A stretch of DNA of 64,000 nt from assembly GCF_963678635.1 (NCBI RefSeq), contig NC_087065.1, positions 58,554,754 through 58,618,753 of the forward strand, written 5' to 3'. Below the pieces are notes generated by a model that was not told the origin of the DNA, searched no databases, and saw only the letters and a program-made list of their open reading frames with translations. Every line of letters begins with the position of its first letter. The stretch's first letter is position 1. Below are positions 22,404-36,790 of the stretch, piece by piece. The stretch is from Symsagittifera roscoffensis (taxonomy: Eukaryota > Xenacoelomorpha > Acoela > Convolutidae). The position numbers were made by a program, and so were the translations under genes.

Positions 22404-23303
22404 TGCCTCCGTTTTGCACTTGACAGCAGCACCACCTTCCCACTTGGCTAGTCACCTCTTCCAGTCAAGTTTCCAGTCGGTTCAGCTCAGTCCTTCTGAT
22501 CCACTTTCCCACTCGGCTGGTCACCTCTTCCATTCAAGTCTCCTAGTGGTCTGGTTCGATCCTTGTGAACCACTTTCCCACTCGGCTGGTCACCCTTTCC
22601 AGTCAAGTCTCCTAGTGGTCCGGCTAGGTTGCAATCTATCTGAAAAACCTTAACAACGCCCCCCACTCGGGCACCTTAATGAAGTCACTGGTTTAAATTG
22701 CTAGATTGATCGAAACGATCGGTCTTATAAAACAGTATGGGTATACTATTTAATTAAAATAAAGGTTTGATCCAAATGATCCGGTATCAAAGTCACTGTC
22801 TTTTTGTTTTATGGTTTTTGTTTCCTTTTTCTGTACTTTTTTCTTGTTTTTGTTTCGTTTTTTGTCTTTTTGCTCATGTTTTTGTCCCCCTATTTACTCC
22901 CCCTTACTCGGTTAGCTAGGCCTCGTTTGGGGAGCGTACCAGGAAGTTTTCTCAAGTTTTCTTAAAAAGCTATCACGGTACAACCGGAAGGCTTACACGT
23001 TCCCGCTGAACCGTACCACCGGTACTCTAGAATGGGCATGCAGCCCGGAGCTGTGTCAAGTGGGTTCGACTCCGTAGTCATGATGTCGTAAAAACACCCA
23101 GGAGCGCCATAAAAACACTATGTAACAGTCGCCTACTTCGGTCACATATGAGGCTTAAGAAAAATAGGCCCTATAACCATTGGCTCAAGAGTCAGGGACA
23201 CTATCTCTTGTGTTTTTCTACCTCAAGAACGGTCGGAGCCAATTCGGTTCGCTTGCGACATGAGACTAGAACCCGTTACAGCTTAAAGTTTACTACCAAA
23301 ATA
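22404..23303 (-). repeat. Copy B 3' LTR (900 bp)
   Basis: A full-length LTR in minus orientation, ending CA at 22,404. Its first dinucleotide is TA instead of TG (23,302-23,303), probably a mutation. The 69-bp repeat variants match copy A's 5' LTR rather than copy B's own 5' LTR at 44,012-44,911. Confidence 0.9.
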
Positions 23304-24457
23304 TCCCCCCCCCCCATTCTAGAAAATAAGAACGTTCCCATACTTAGGTCTCAAAATACCCAAAATACACGAACGACATTAAAAACAGGGTCGGAACAAT
23401 CCGTTAATTTACTTTTTATTGGACAGTGGAACTTTGATCCATTTGAGATGGATCAACCTAAAACTCGCCTTATCTCAACATAACAATCATAAAACACACT
23501 CGAGAAAATTAAATTAGGAACTCACATGTTGACGCACTCGAGTATAAGGAGTAATTAAATTAATGAGCAACTCGAGAATTAAATAAAGTAGCTTAAGTAG
23601 TTCAATACTAATCGGTTTTAATAAAGGAAATAAGTTTAGACTCTAGAGTTGAAGTTTTTTTCTGAACCATTGGGACACTCCAGCTGTTCACCTTTCCGTT
23701 GAAGGTTCACTCTGGTTCAGTTTGAATAATTGCTCTCTTCTCTCGTGATTATCTCGCCTCCTATTTTAGGATAAGACGGCTCTACTCGTGTCTTATTTTG
23801 TATCTGGAAATTGCGAATAGCAATTTCATGTTGTTTTCTCAAGTATTTTCCCGCAATTGTAAATTCGGTCGTTCTAATTTTTTACTTTGTGTTTTCAGTT
23901 GTTGCGAGAAAACTGAGCATGACAGGCTCCATTCGAAATTTTGAAAAATAAAACTTCACTCCAAAATCACGTATTTTCGTGTCCCTCAAGGTCAAAGTTC
24001 CAGATATGACCGACTGGCACATACTCCCCGGACTCAAGAACGATGTCCTCATTGCGTGCTGCCTCTGTCAGTGAATCCCCAGAAACCCGAGTGTCACTCA
24101 AGATACAGTGCCAGTGGTCATTTACAGAAGTTTGCAGTAGACTTAAGTTTATCTACCTTCCAAAATTCACAACCATATAAAATTTTCACACTATCGCTAA
24201 ACAGCAATCAAAATCTGCACACACCTGCACCTATGAATTCTCGCTTTTTAAGCTGGTAATTTAAAATGTCTTTTGTCCTATTCAATCAGGAAATTGTCAT
24301 GCAGCATTTTGATTTATATAATAGATATAGCATATTAATAACAATATCTCATTTGTTATAATTTCTTTTTCGTGAACCCAGATTTCATCCAAGTTCACCC
24401 TCGAGCCCCCTCCCTCTCAAGACTCAAGACTCTAGAATTTCCTTTTGAGCCACCGGC
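23304..24457 (-). other. Copy B 3' UTR
   Basis: Equivalent of 20,521-21,672, more diverged from A than the copy C tail is. It holds the conserved ACTCCCCGGAC block (24,023-24,033), the AAATTGCGAATAGCAATTT hairpin (near 23,805-23,830), a GATCC-hairpin near 23,435-23,455, and a polypurine tract expanded to a homopolymer (23,304-23,316). Confidence 0.75.
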
Positions 24458-27400
24458 TCACCTCGTGTTCTTCACCCTCGAGGTACCCGACCCAGATATA
24501 TTTGAGACTGTGATCTGTTTCAATATTGCCTCTTCATCATCGGAGCTGATCACAATCTCCTCCCAAGCCTTCTGCTGTTCATAGGATCGCATCCACTCCC
24601 TTTGCTCCTGCAATCTCTTCACTTGATTCGGTAAGCTCTTCACCTTCGACTCCCGGTTCAAACAGAAGGAATTGTGAAGACTCAGGCTTACATTCTTCGC
24701 CAGGTCCTCCTCTAGTATCGACTCCCTCGCTCTAGTGTTGTTTCTGGATACTCTACCCACTCTTTTCCACCCCGTCGTGATCGCATTTCGATGGGTCAGC
24801 AGAGGTCTCTTGAAGGCATCTGGTCCTATCTCGGCCTGGAACTGTCGATATTCCTTTTGATGTTTCCTCATGTGATCCTTCGTCACCACGTATAACCAGG
24901 ACGTAAACGTCGCGCGAAACCAAGGAAAGAACCTCAAGCGGCTCCACATGTGTCTGACTTCCATTGGTATGGCGAATACCTTGCAGGCGGTCTCGAACAA
25001 CTCAAGTCTCCTGCCGTAATCTATCGCGTGAATCGACTCTGCCGTTGGCGTCTTCGATTCCCGATACTTTGCTATTTTTTCTTCAATCCATCGTAGAGCC
25101 AGCATCGTGCTCACCACCAAGATGGTCACCTTTTGCTGATGATCGGGCAGTCCCAACGACCTGATCTCTTCCACATCCCAGATCAAGCAGAGATCTGCGT
25201 GGTCTGGGTACCACACTGTCTGCGCCAGACAGTGGCATGGACAATCCCCGTGTGTGAGGTCGATGCTCCTAAGATTGCGTTCTCCCGAGGCTTCTAGGAG
25301 AGGCTCAAGTTCCATCATTTTCTCGTGTATCACGTCGATCTCTTCCAAGTTTGGAGCGCCAACCATTGGTTTCCCGATCACATTTTGTCTCTCGTGGTCA
25401 CTTTGTTTTCGCCCTTCAAACGTAGAAGTTCTTCACCCCAGATTTCACTCAAGAAGTCCCTCTGTTCTTTCGGCACTGTTCCTCGGATCTTCCTCAACAG
25501 CTTGTGTGAATGATGCGACATCCGAGCCAGTCTTACGCATTTGGGCACTGAGAAGGCTTTGTCTATCAATACCCTTTGGCTGGATACTTCCACCATCGCC
25601 ATGTTTAATGGATAGTGGCTGCCACATAGGTTGGCCATCACTGACCCCACTAGGGACTTCGCATTTAGAGGCAGACCATAGGCTTCGCTCATGGGAAATC
25701 CCATCTCCGCTTCGAGTCCAACCTTTCAACTCTTGATGTGTTTCTGGGTCACTTGCAACACCCCGGGCCATGACTCCACGCTCAACGCGGTCACCAAGTG
25801 GTGTTCTGACTCTAACCTCTCCAGTGACTGGAGACTGCACATTCTTGAGAAGAATCCCAGAGCTGTTGCTAGGTTCACCGTGGTACTCTCGTAACACTCA
25901 GCCACTATCTGTATCTCACTCTTCTCCCTTTCGGTAATGTCTTCAAACCAGGTGACTAGGTCTTCTTTCTGGAAAGACTGTATCCTGACGCATGATCGTC
26001 CATCGCAGGTGTGCTCGCCATTCCCACACGTCGAGTCAAGACAATTGCCCGGCTCCATTTTCTTTACCGACCCTGTTCCACTCGTCACCTCACTCGACTC
26101 CTTCACATGAGGCAAGATCAGTCTATGTACTATACTCAATGTCGCCAAATCTTCATCCTCTGTCGGCGCTAGTCTCACTCGCTCCATGACTTCCTCGATC
26201 AGGCTCGCATGGGGATGTGGACACCATTAGGGCCTGAGCACTTTCCACACCACTCCCAGATCCGTGGTCAACATGCCGTTCCCGTTACCCATTTTCAGTT
26301 CGACTCTTTTACTTGAGCGCGGCACACTTATTACTTCCGGTGTTTTCTCGAGAATCAAACCTAGGCTAGGCCTCTCTCTCTCCACAGTGTCTATCTCCAT
26401 TATCTTCTCTGTCCAGAACTTCAGCAGCTCCGCCACCTCGTAGTTTCTGTGGGCACCTCCAGCTTCCAAGTCCAAGAAAGTGTTGTATGCCATCCCCATC
26501 ACTCCAGACAGATACTGGTACTCTCCCTTTTTGTTGGGTTTCAAGTACTCTCCTGACGAAGCCAAGTTACGGTGTACGTCGTGTTTCTCCTCGAACTTCT
26601 TGTTGTAGAATCTCCGTATCTCATCTAACTTCCTGTGGCTCTCTAGAGACTGCCTAGAACCACCCTCCTTTTCTATCCCAGTACTCTGGTACACGTTCAA
26701 GATGACTGCGAAGACTCTCCCTTCCAGCGTCTTGCTTCCAACTGCTCTCTGGTGACATGCTAGGATGGTACTATCAGTCATCATCGACATTGTCCATCTC
26801 AAGAAGCAGGTAGCATCCTTCTTCCTTGCCAGGCTCAAGCCTGAATTGTCCCTAGCAACATGCTGCATCAGCATTTGATATACCTCTAGGTTCTTGCCTC
26901 CCAACTTCAACTTGTCGTACGAAGTTAGTGTCTCTAACTCTATTCCCAACAGGCTCCACGCAAACATCAGTTGTCCTGCGGTTCTAATGAAGGGATTCGC
27001 CATCAACGGCGATGCCGATGAGGATGTTCTCATCGCTTCTTCAAAATGATCCTTTAACAAGTTCTGCCAAGTTCTCTTCAGTTGGCTCCCCAATTCCACT
27101 TTGTTGATATCAGCCTTCTGCTGGGTAGCCCAGTTGCGTCGTTTGCGTGACACTCCACTGTCGAGCTTCTTCAGGCAGTCCTCCAATTCCTGCAATGTTT
27201 CGAGGGCCACCACCACGGTCGGGAGGTGTTCCTCGTTTTATTCTTCTCAAGAGGATCGCTAGTCACTTGCTTCCCAGTAGCCTGGTCCTCATTTGAAACC
27301 CATTCTACGCAACGTCCCCTTCCCAGGTCTGCCCGCTCGTCGAACCCCGCTTCATTTTTGTCCTTTGAGGCTTGAAGTCTTCTTCCGTTGTTGAGCTGGT

Positions 27401-30400
27401 GGATATCTCCATCTCTCTTTCTACGTCGAGCAGTTTCCTTGGCTCGTAGCTACTCTTGTAGGCTGCTGTCTTCCATCGTGCCAGAACCATGGGGGCCGTC
27501 TCTCTCAAGTTTTTCTCCGAGACCGCATCCGCTGAAGGACTGCCCAATCCCTCCACGTCTCTCTTCCTCTTGCGAGACCTCACGTTTTTACTCGAGGGCG
27601 TTGTCGTTATTCTGATTCGACTTCCTTGTCTCCATCCAACCCTTCCAACTCTTGCCTCCCCCCTGCTCGAGCTTTAAGGATATTAGTACTTTTAATTATT
27701 TTACTAGTTCCGAGCTTATCCGCCCTTACATGTTCAATTATTTTATTGTCAGTTTTTTGTTTCAGAGTAGAGCTGTCTTTACATTTGTCTTCCTTGGTCT
27801 TCCGTGATGCCTTCCTCAACTCGACCATCTTGCTCAGCAGCTCTCGTCTAGCTTTCTCCTCCAGACCTGTCCCCATCAGGACAGGATCTCCGAATCTCAC
27901 CACCGTGTCCCACAGCTCTTCCTTGAAATCATCCAATGTGATCTCGTTATTCACTTCTCAATTGAAATCGCTCAAGAATTCTCGCCTAGCGTCCTCATCC
28001 AGAGTGCCTAGGAACGCATCCCTGTTTCCCTCGAAGGTGCTCTTCTCCCTTCCTTCTGCGCTCAGGAAAATCATTCCCATTTAGGAGTCTCGCTCGTCAG
28101 TGGTAATTCTAGATTCTTGCGGGGAGATGAAGTCAGAGGTGGCGTGGGGGTGTCTGCCCAATTTTCTCCACTCAGATCCTTCAACAGCTCTTGCGTGGTG
28201 AACTCCTCTTCTGATGGTTTTAGCCCCCGTGTGTTTCCCACTTCCATATCCTCTCCTGCCTCGCTGAGAGTCTCGTCCATGCTCTCCTCTCCCGATTCTG
28301 CTTCTCTCCTCTCAAGAATCCTCCTGAATCGATCTTCTACAGGACCGCTCCTTTTATCCCCAGGGGTGTCCACCGATAGGGGTGATGGTGTCGCTGGACC
28401 CGTTTTCTTATACTCTGTCAGAGCCACATACAATGGGCCTGCTGCATCCAGCTCCTTCCCCTCCTGTCTCATCTCCACTTGCTCCAGTCCGTAAGGTACC
28501 CGGTACCTCCTCGTGGCAAACATCATCTCATCTCCTTTCAGTGCGATGTGTCCTCCTTCCTCCACGATCATCCTGCCATCATCCCACACCGTCAACTTGT
28601 TCTCCAGACCTGCCCGCTCAAGTATTCTCAAGGCTTCTCGCACCTCGAATTTTGGGGGCATCGAGCCTCTCATTTTCTTGGCTTGAGTTGTCCATGAATT
28701 TATTTTCGCATCGCTGGTATGAAAATAAATTGCTGCAGTGTAGCCGATGAAGAGGAGATCCCAGCCATCGATGAACTCCCTCTGTTGTTCTTCGGTTGCT
28801 GCTCTCGCGAACAGGGACGGGACCACCAGGGAGCTGTTCATCCCCAGGGTCATTTTCCTCACTGTTGGAAACTCTGGAATGCTTGCTGGTAGGACTTCCT
28901 TCTCCAATATCGCCTCTAGCTCTCTTTTCACCAACTCGAAGCTTTTCTTCCGTGCGGGAATTCTCGAGATCTCTTGTCCATTTGCTGTCAGAGTGTTTAG
29001 GTTCCAGAACTTGGGATAGGTTTCGATGGGGCCTTCGCGCTTACCTCCCATCCTGCACTGTATGTCACCAACTCCGGGTCCTTCACCTTTCCGAAGAGCA
29101 CCGTGTTGCTCATTTGTGCCCTTAGCACCTCCTGCTGACACCAATTGAGTGTCGTGCCATCTAGTATGCTTATGAGGCTCAAGTGGGTCACTGAGTAGCG
29201 ATAAGCTGTCACCAGAGGATCTGGAAACGCGTGCGTGACGGCCGGTCCATAAATGCAGGTTACGACCTCCTCTAGCCCCCGGATCATCCCCATGGGGTCC
29301 GATCTCATGGCCAGGCACAGGTCTGTCAACAGAGGCATGCCGCCATTCACTTTCTTCCATTCGTCTCGCGTCTTTGGGCTCTTTTCTTCACCAGTCAGGT
29401 GTCGGTTCTGCATCAGGAGGTACTGCACTAGCAGCGTCTTCAGCCCGTCAGCACACTTGTACGAATAGGTGTCAATGCTCGAGTGGGTTCTTCCCATCGT
29501 CAGGGGCTCCCCATATTTCATTAGCCGATGAAATGACACCAGTTCCCCATGGGTTAGAAGCACCAATGTCAAATATCCATCAATCCGGAGTGTGACCACG
29601 CCCCGACTGAACATGTACGCTGGGCCCATATTGAACAGGTACCTTGGGTAAACCAGGTACAGTGCCAACAACAGACTGATGGGCATGTTCAAGATTTCCT
29701 GTATGAAGGCTCCAGAGATGGTCTCTTTCGCGCTGTACACTCCAGCCATGAACTACTTTCCCCAACAAGGACTCAAGAACTCAAGAATCTCGTGATCCCT
29801 CCTCGTCCTCAGCTCACCCCTTGCGTGCTCCCGCCAGAATCCTCCAATCGTGACCTCGTTGGCTGCTGTGACGAACCTGGCCACCGTCATTTCCCTCTTC
29901 TCGGCCACTTCCAGCTGCTCCTCAAGAAAATCCCAGATTTGCTTCACAAGAGGTGGGGCATCCTCTCTTGTCTTCTCCGTGGCGTTCTCCAGCCTTGGTA
30001 TCAGGAAGGGCCACCTGCCTCCCTCTTGTGTCAGTCGATACACCATCGACTCCAGCTGCTTCTCCGCTGCGGCCACGTTCTTCCTTTCGTTGCTTGGCCC
30101 TCTAGACTTACTGGTGGAGCTTGTGATAGTCAACTCCATACTTCGAAACCACAGACTGGCCGTCAGGTGAGTCACTACTGGATGATCATCCCCTATAACC
30201 GGACTGAGCTTGAGTTGCCTAGCGAAGTTTGATATCTCCAGCAAGAGGACCTCGTCCAATACACTGAGGATGCCTGCCAACTCGTAGAAGCCCCTCAACG
30301 CGTGGGACACATCCGCCCACGCCGCCGCCAGTTCTGACTTGCGAAGTCTCAGGTTCGTTGGTTCCAACTCCCGATTTGGAGCTGCCATCAGAATACGCCA

Positions 30401-33280
30401 CCCATTCCCTTCCGCTTTTAAGATCAAGACCGCATATACAAATTGCAGAGCGGGAGGCATGCTCGCGTACCCGGGGACGTCGTGAACACCACTTTTGTCT
30501 TGGAGCCAAATCGTGAGGCAACGTTCTCTTGTACTTCGTTCATAGCTGCAAATAACGTCTGGATAGCTTCTCAGATCTTCTTCGGTGCTGGTTCATCACC
30601 CTTGAGCTGCTCAAGAAACCCTGTCTCATGCAAGTGATCATTCATTCCTGCAAACAGTAGTAGCTCAGGCTCGCAAGGCATCTCCGATTTTATTGCCACC
30701 ACCAAGGTTAGCATCTGGTTTAGCTCCGCTCCCGGTAGTGAGTATATCAGAGTTTCTGGCCAAAATAACTTGGGAGATATTCCCTCAAAATCCGATCCCG
30801 CCACGATGACCACCCTCGCAGCGGCTGGATCTGCCCTGTCATAAACTGCCAAGGTTTTGGCCAGCTGCGTGTTCCCGCAGGGTTTCCCGTATCTGGGGTC
30901 GTCGGCTAATCTTGTACCCTCATACGCGGCGTCCGGTAGTTCCATCTCTCTCGGGTCCAACAGTTTGTCCACCACCCTCAACTGTGCTGGAGTTGCCAAC
31001 CTAATCCTGGCAATGCTGGTTCGATGCTTGGGAGGCTCCACCACGAGTCCCGGACTCCCCAGCAACTTGAGAGGCCTATAGTTGGTGGGCCCCATGACCG
31101 ATTTCGTGGGAACCCCAGTCAGATCCGCTGTCTCCATTATTTTCGCTCATGAGAAATGCGTCTCGTGAGCCCTCAGCCAGTCCACGCACTGGTGTCTACC
31201 CAAGTCTTCGTGTGACACCCGCTCAAGACCCAAAGCTTCCGCCAACTCTAGCCTGCACTCCAGTTCTTCCAGGTCCAGCTCCTTCACCTTCTCCACATAT
31301 CTCGACCTACTGGTCTCCGCTGGCCTCTCTGGTTTCTTTTTCTCCGCCACCACCACCGAGGATATTACCGAACCCTGAGGAGTTTATGACGTTGCCTCCT
31401 CGGTCTCCATGGGTGCGGCGCCCGGCAACTTGGTCCGGCTGCTCCTCGAACTGTCTCTAGAATCGGCCATCGCTCCCAGGCGACTGGACAAAGCCCTCGG
31501 GTTGAAGAAGGGTGGATTTGGGGGTGGTCCGAACGTGACTTGGGCCGTCTCTAGCAACTCTGCCTCCAATGCGCTTATGTGCCTTTGGAAGACGTCATTT
31601 AACCACTCCACCCCTCTGGGCCTGTCAAAGTGAATCCCATCCGAGGATGCATCGTCGGGGAAAGCAGATCGCTCCATCTGCTCGGCTGGACGCTCCTTTG
31701 GTGTATCTGCCTGATTATTTCATTCAGGTTTCGCACTTTTGTATTCATCTCCATTGCATGTTGGTCCGCTTTCATGTTATAAGGAATGGTGCACACCGTG
31801 AGAATGACAGGATCCATTTGAATCCGCAATTCCTCCTCAAGAATGCAGCTCATCTTGTCATGCAGCCTCGTCACCTTCCTTGCCTCCCCCTAGACACGTC
31901 GTTCGTCCCGACCATCAGAGTTACCGTGTATACTCTTGCCATCCCTAGCATCTCAAGTGTTGCCAACATCTGCGGCGTCGCAGCTCCAGCGAAACTCAAG
32001 ATCCCCGTTTGCCAATGGGACTGAATCCGGGTCAGCACCCGCAACAAGCTGTCCCCTATGCTCAGGTGGACCGCCCCCTCAGGCACACGGGGCTGCGTGA
32101 GGTATTCCACCCAAGCCGCGTCATGGAAGCAATCCCTCCTGTCTCTCTGCGCGTGCTCCAATCCATCCGATTGTGCCTGTGGTATCTGCCTTCCGTATTG
32201 TTCTTGTAACTTGAGATCACCACACTCCTGACAGGTTGCTCCCTCCATGTCGAGGGTAGCTCAACTCTTGCTGGACTCTCACGACTCCTTAGCTGTAGCC
32301 GCTCGTGCAACTCTTTCAGTCGTGACGAGCTACCGCTCACCTGACTACTACTCGGGGTTGAACTTGGGGTATATCCAGGCAGCTCGACGTCCATCAACGG
32401 GCGTATTATTTGTGTCTCTAGAACCGCAGGGAGGACGCTGATTCAGTTGGTATCCACACCTCCAACCCCTCATTCATATGTTTTTGAGCCGCGCGATCAA
32501 GGTTAAATCGTCCCATCGATCTAGGAGCTTCGTCCACCTCCATACGCGACTCTGGCCTTGAGCCGGTAACCATCCGCTCTTTGGGCCTAGCCCCTTTCTG
32601 CATGTCAAGCTCGCGTTGTCGTTGCTGGATCCTCTCAAGCTCCGACTTCAGCTGCTCAAAATTCGCGGCATTCTCTCGTACTCTTTTTTCCTGTAGATGC
32701 TCAGCTCTCAACATATCCAGTTCCCTCTGCGCTCGGTCCTTTTCGACGACCGCTTGATCCCTCTCAAGTTTCGCCTGATCTCTCTCAAGCTTCGCTTGAT
32801 CCCGGTCGAGGTTCGCCTTGTTCCTCTCCCGCTGAGTCCTCTCAAGCTCTCTCTTCATGATACTGAGGTCTGGATACGCTGCCCCCGTTTGTTGCGCTCG
32901 TGACATCGATGGTATCTTACTCGTGCTCTGGCCTGTAGATCTGACTGATGGTCTGATCGGCAGTGGGAACTCCCCTGCACCATACTCGGTATTGTTACTC
33001 AAGCCAGGGTTCCTTGCCAAGTCAAACCCCCTTATTGCTCCATCCACGTTCAACGACAGCCATCTGGTTTGCTCTTGGTTCTGTCCGCTTCTGTCAAAAC
33101 CGCTTCTGTCGCAGACTCCCGGCACTCGCCCTATTCCTCCAACTGGAGGATGGCATTCAGCATCACTGCCATTCTCTCATCCACTTGAGTGTAATCCAGG
33201 TCCCTCAGGCGTCTGTACAACTCATCAAGTGTGGGCTTTTTCAAAGCCGATGGCATGGACTTCCAGAATCGATCTGCCAT
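24458..33280 (-). pseudogene. Copy B ORF2: giant SGNH-hydrolase protein, heavily frameshifted
   Basis: Same protein as copy A ORF2, starting at the ATG 33,278-33,280 (MADRFWKS) and ending at 24,458. It is broken into about 17 open pieces; the longest are 28,071-29,360, 26,227-27,216, 24,458-25,381, 28,997-29,749 and 29,753-30,460. The SGNH blocks survive in separate frames: IGDSLLRVL and GTNDVSRG in 31,871-32,248, DGIHFD in 31,384-31,677. The region duplicated in copy A is single here. Decay is much heavier in ORF2 than in this copy's ORF1. Confidence 0.85.
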
Positions 33281-33783
33281 TTCTGTAACTTCCAGGTGAT
33301 CTTGAGTATTAGCAACTTGAGTTTTACCTTAGCAAGTTGAGTTTTTCCTTAGCAACTTGAGTTTTACCTTAGCAACTTGAGTTTTACCGTAGCAACTTGA
33401 GTATTACTTCCTGAAGCGTCGTTCAATTTGCGTTTTCGTTTAAGGACTTCCTTTCTTCAATTGAATGCAGTTGGGTAGTCAATTTGACTTTACCAAATCA
33501 ATCTGAAAATAACACCCGATTTTTAGACTAACAGGCTGTGTTCCTAACCTAAAATCCACCTTTACCACTATAGTTAAGACCCTTTCCTTTTCGTCCTACT
33601 AAAATAGTTCAATTGGAAATTTTCTAAGAACATGCAGATTCATTTTATGTTTTAGCACCATCAATCATTTAAAATTTCAATTGTCATGCCAATCACCTTT
33701 AAGATTCTTTACCTGTTTTGAACCCCCACACCTAGCTCGAGATTCTCTCCTCATGCCCAACTCGAGACCCCCGTGTACCCGAC
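33281..33783 (-). other. Copy B ORF1-ORF2 spacer
   Basis: Non-coding, about 500 bp. Contains five 20-bp repeats (33,311-33,410) next to ORF2 and the acceptor-like CTGAAAATAA (reads TTATTTTCAG on the minus strand, 33,504-33,513). Confidence 0.7.
33311..33410 (-). repeat. 20-bp tandem repeats before ORF2 (copy B, 5 units)
   Basis: Five units of AGCAACTTGAGTTTTACCTT on the plus strand with a few changes. Related to the six-unit array in copy A but with a different sequence variant. Confidence 0.93.
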
Positions 33784-34270
33784 TCAGGCGATGCTCAAGT
33801 AGTATTTCTTATGAAGATGTACCATTATCTCAGTTTCTGTGAAGACCACGTGTAGGATAGCGTACAATTCCCTTGGGCTCAATTTGCCCCTGTTTGGGTC
33901 ATACACCGGCATTGAGACCTCCGTTATCCCTCTTTCAATCATGAAGTCTCGTAGTTGTTAGTGCCAACATCACGTGTTCGGGATCGATCGCGTTCCTGTC
34001 ATTGACCCTCGTCACTAGGAAGCACAGGTATTTGTCCGGGACTTGTGCTACTGATGGTGGAAGCGCGGCCATTCCTCCCAGTCCCGGTCTCTGTCTAAAC
34101 AGAAACTCTACGTTCTGGTACTCTCTCTTGAAGTCAGCCTCCAGTCTTGATTTGAAGCTCATGTCCGCCGTGATACAGATTGCGCTAGTCATGTCTGACA
34201 GAATGAAGTCACTATACGTTATCAGGATATTTTCCGAGTGTTCGTTTGGTATTTCAAACTTCGTTTTGAA
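33784..34270 (-). pseudogene. Copy B macro-like domain
   Basis: Same features as copy A: ITADMSF, LEADFKREYQNVEFLF, GLGGMAALPP (no stop here, unlike A), LCFLVTR, then a frame change and MPVYDPNRGKLSPRELYA to HLHKKYYLSIA. The DNA of this part is almost identical to copy A. Confidence 0.62.
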
Positions 34271-36724
34271 ATTCCGTCCTATGGTAGGCTCGGCCTCCTC
34301 CCCATCCAGTTCCAGTCCGCACGTTTCTCTCACTTCCCTGAGTTTCTTTATCATTAAATTTTCGGTGTGGGTAAGTCCTACCCCCACTCCCCGGACAAAA
34401 ATATTTATCGACGTCCCCGTCGATGATGCTGGGTCTGAATTATCTGGCGGAATGTCGAGCGGGCTGTCTGTTGCCGTCCAGCCGAAAAGAGGATTCTCCG
34501 TCTTCATGTACTTCCCCGCTGATATGTCAACTTGCTGTATGCTTTGTCCTTCTTCGCTTCCGTTCTTGACATCGCGCATCCATTCTAATATCCTCAGGTT
34601 CGTATTCTCCCTCCTCTCTATCTCTCTCTGTTTTAATCCGTCTCCCGCTCCGGTGTCGAGTAGTCTTCCTGTGGGTAGTGTTCATTATCATCGATGATTT
34701 GCCATTCACCATCTGCCGCCAGCTCGCCCACACTTATTAGTGCTTTGCCTAGGTCATCGGGCTGTATCTTATCGATCAGGAAATCGTCCCCATACCTGTT
34801 ATACCTCATGCCTGTGCGTTTGCGATTGCCACTCCTTGTTTCCGCTGGTATTGATAAGTCTGGTACTATCCACTTTGGCACCTCACCTTGCTCCGGATCG
34901 TTCCAGTCTTCTTCCACAAAAGATTCCGCTTCAGAGTCCGCTTCTATTTTTTCATTGTCATCCAAACTCAAGTTCTCATTGCCATCATTCTTGTCTCTGG
35001 TGCCTTTTTCGTTCACTTCACATGCTGGCTCCACCAGTAGGTACTCTAGTAGCTCCATGTCCTTTGGTATGCACCAGTCCTCTGGGGATGGGACATGAGG
35101 CTTCAGGTTCTCATAGTGTGCTGCTCGCCCAGTACTCAAGCGGTAGAACCGTCCTTGTTGATGTACTTCTGTTATCATGAATGGTCCTCTCCATTTCTTG
35201 AGTAGTTTCTTCGTCCCTTTGGGCGGTATAACATTCTGGAAAACCCACACGTACTGGCCCACTTCATTTGGCTTCGCCTGTAATATCCTTTCATCATATT
35301 TCTTGCGCTGTCTCATTTGTGCTTGCGCAGTGTTCCTCCTGCATAGCTCGTTTATTTCCTGCTGTCTTCTGATCGTTTCTTTCACGTAAGCTTGAGGCGA
35401 CGTCCTCTTTCCTTCATACTCCGGGTAAAATAACGTCAGGGGCATCGCTCTCTCTATGCCTGTCAACATCATGAATGGGCTGATTCCCGTCGTTGAGTGT
35501 TGAGCACTGTTGTATGCCCCTACGACTTGAGGCAGATACTTATCCCAGTCCGTCATGTATCTAGAGCAGTATACCCTCAGCATGTTCGCCAACGTTCTAT
35601 TCTGTCTCTCTACCAGTCCGTTTGTCTGAGGGTGGTAGGTAGTCGAGTGTGCTTGAGCTATGTGTGACCTCTTCATTAATTCCTTAGTCAAGTCCCCACG
35701 AAAGCTTTGCCGTTGTCTGACTGAAAAGTCATTGGACAACCATACCTTGATATCCAATGGGCTATCAAGTGGTCACAAGTCTCCTCTGCTGAAGCTGTTT
35801 GACACGGCAGCGCCTCTGCCAGCTTTGTGAAGTGATCAATTATAACCAGTATCTGGTTATACCCTGAGTCCGTCGTACAGATCTTCTGATGGTCTCTTTG
35901 CACCACTTCATTAAATTCCGAGCTTTCCACCGACTTGAGTGGGAATTTCATCTTCCTAGGGTCTTTCACTTGCAAACATGCCAGGCATGCATTCACCCAC
36001 CTCTCACAGGCTTTGCTCAATCCTGGCCAATCGAACCTGTGAAGTATTCTTTGTTGCACTTTGTCTATCCCCTGGTGCCCCATTTGATCATGTGATCTGA
36101 ACAGCACCTCTGTCTGATATAATTGTGGTAGTATGATGAGGTTGTGCTTGTGTAATATCTTGTCTTCTTCTTTTCTCTTGCATGCTACAACCCCATCAGC
36201 CGTGTGATAGAGTAACTCTTTCCTCTCTTTGTAGAACTGGCTCAGGATCTTGTAGCTGTCTTCCTCAAGTTCCCCTTTCTCCTTAGAACCCGTTCGGATC
36301 CATTTGGAGAGATTGCTTGTCATCTTGTCATTCTTCTGGGCTCTTACCAGGTCCGACAGCCTGTATCTCGCTCTGACATGTTCCTTCAGCGCCATGATCT
36401 GCCCATTCATCTCCCCAGGGTTGTGGACGTCGTAATTCAGCTTCACGCATACTATCCTCCTCACCACCTTCATGTCGTCTTCCGGCACCAGATTTGTTCT
36501 CACATTCGAATTGCATGATAGCTCCCTGAATGGCTTCCTCGAAACTGCAATCCTTTCAAGTTCCTCACCACCTCGTATCTCCTGCATGTCCAAGTTGAAG
36601 GTTCCTGAGGACGGATCTGTTTGTAGTTCCCTGTCGTGGTGTCTAATCTTTTCTTCTGCCAATATCATGCAGAGACTATCTTGATTGTCACTGCTCGCTT
36701 CCGAATCCACATCCCACATTTCAC

Positions 36725-36790
36725 ACTCCCCGGACAAATTTTCTCCTTCAGTGTTTTCTTCTTCTGTGGACGTGGACCGCTCCCCGGACT
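36725..36790 (-). repeat. Two TCCGGGGAG motifs in the copy B linker
   Basis: ACTCCCCGGACAAAT at 36,725-36,739 (reads NLSGE) and CTCCCCGGACTC at 36,780-36,791 (reads ESGE), 54 bp apart in the same frame. They lie in the acidic linker between RNase H and integrase, matching the triple motif in copy D. Confidence 0.8.
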
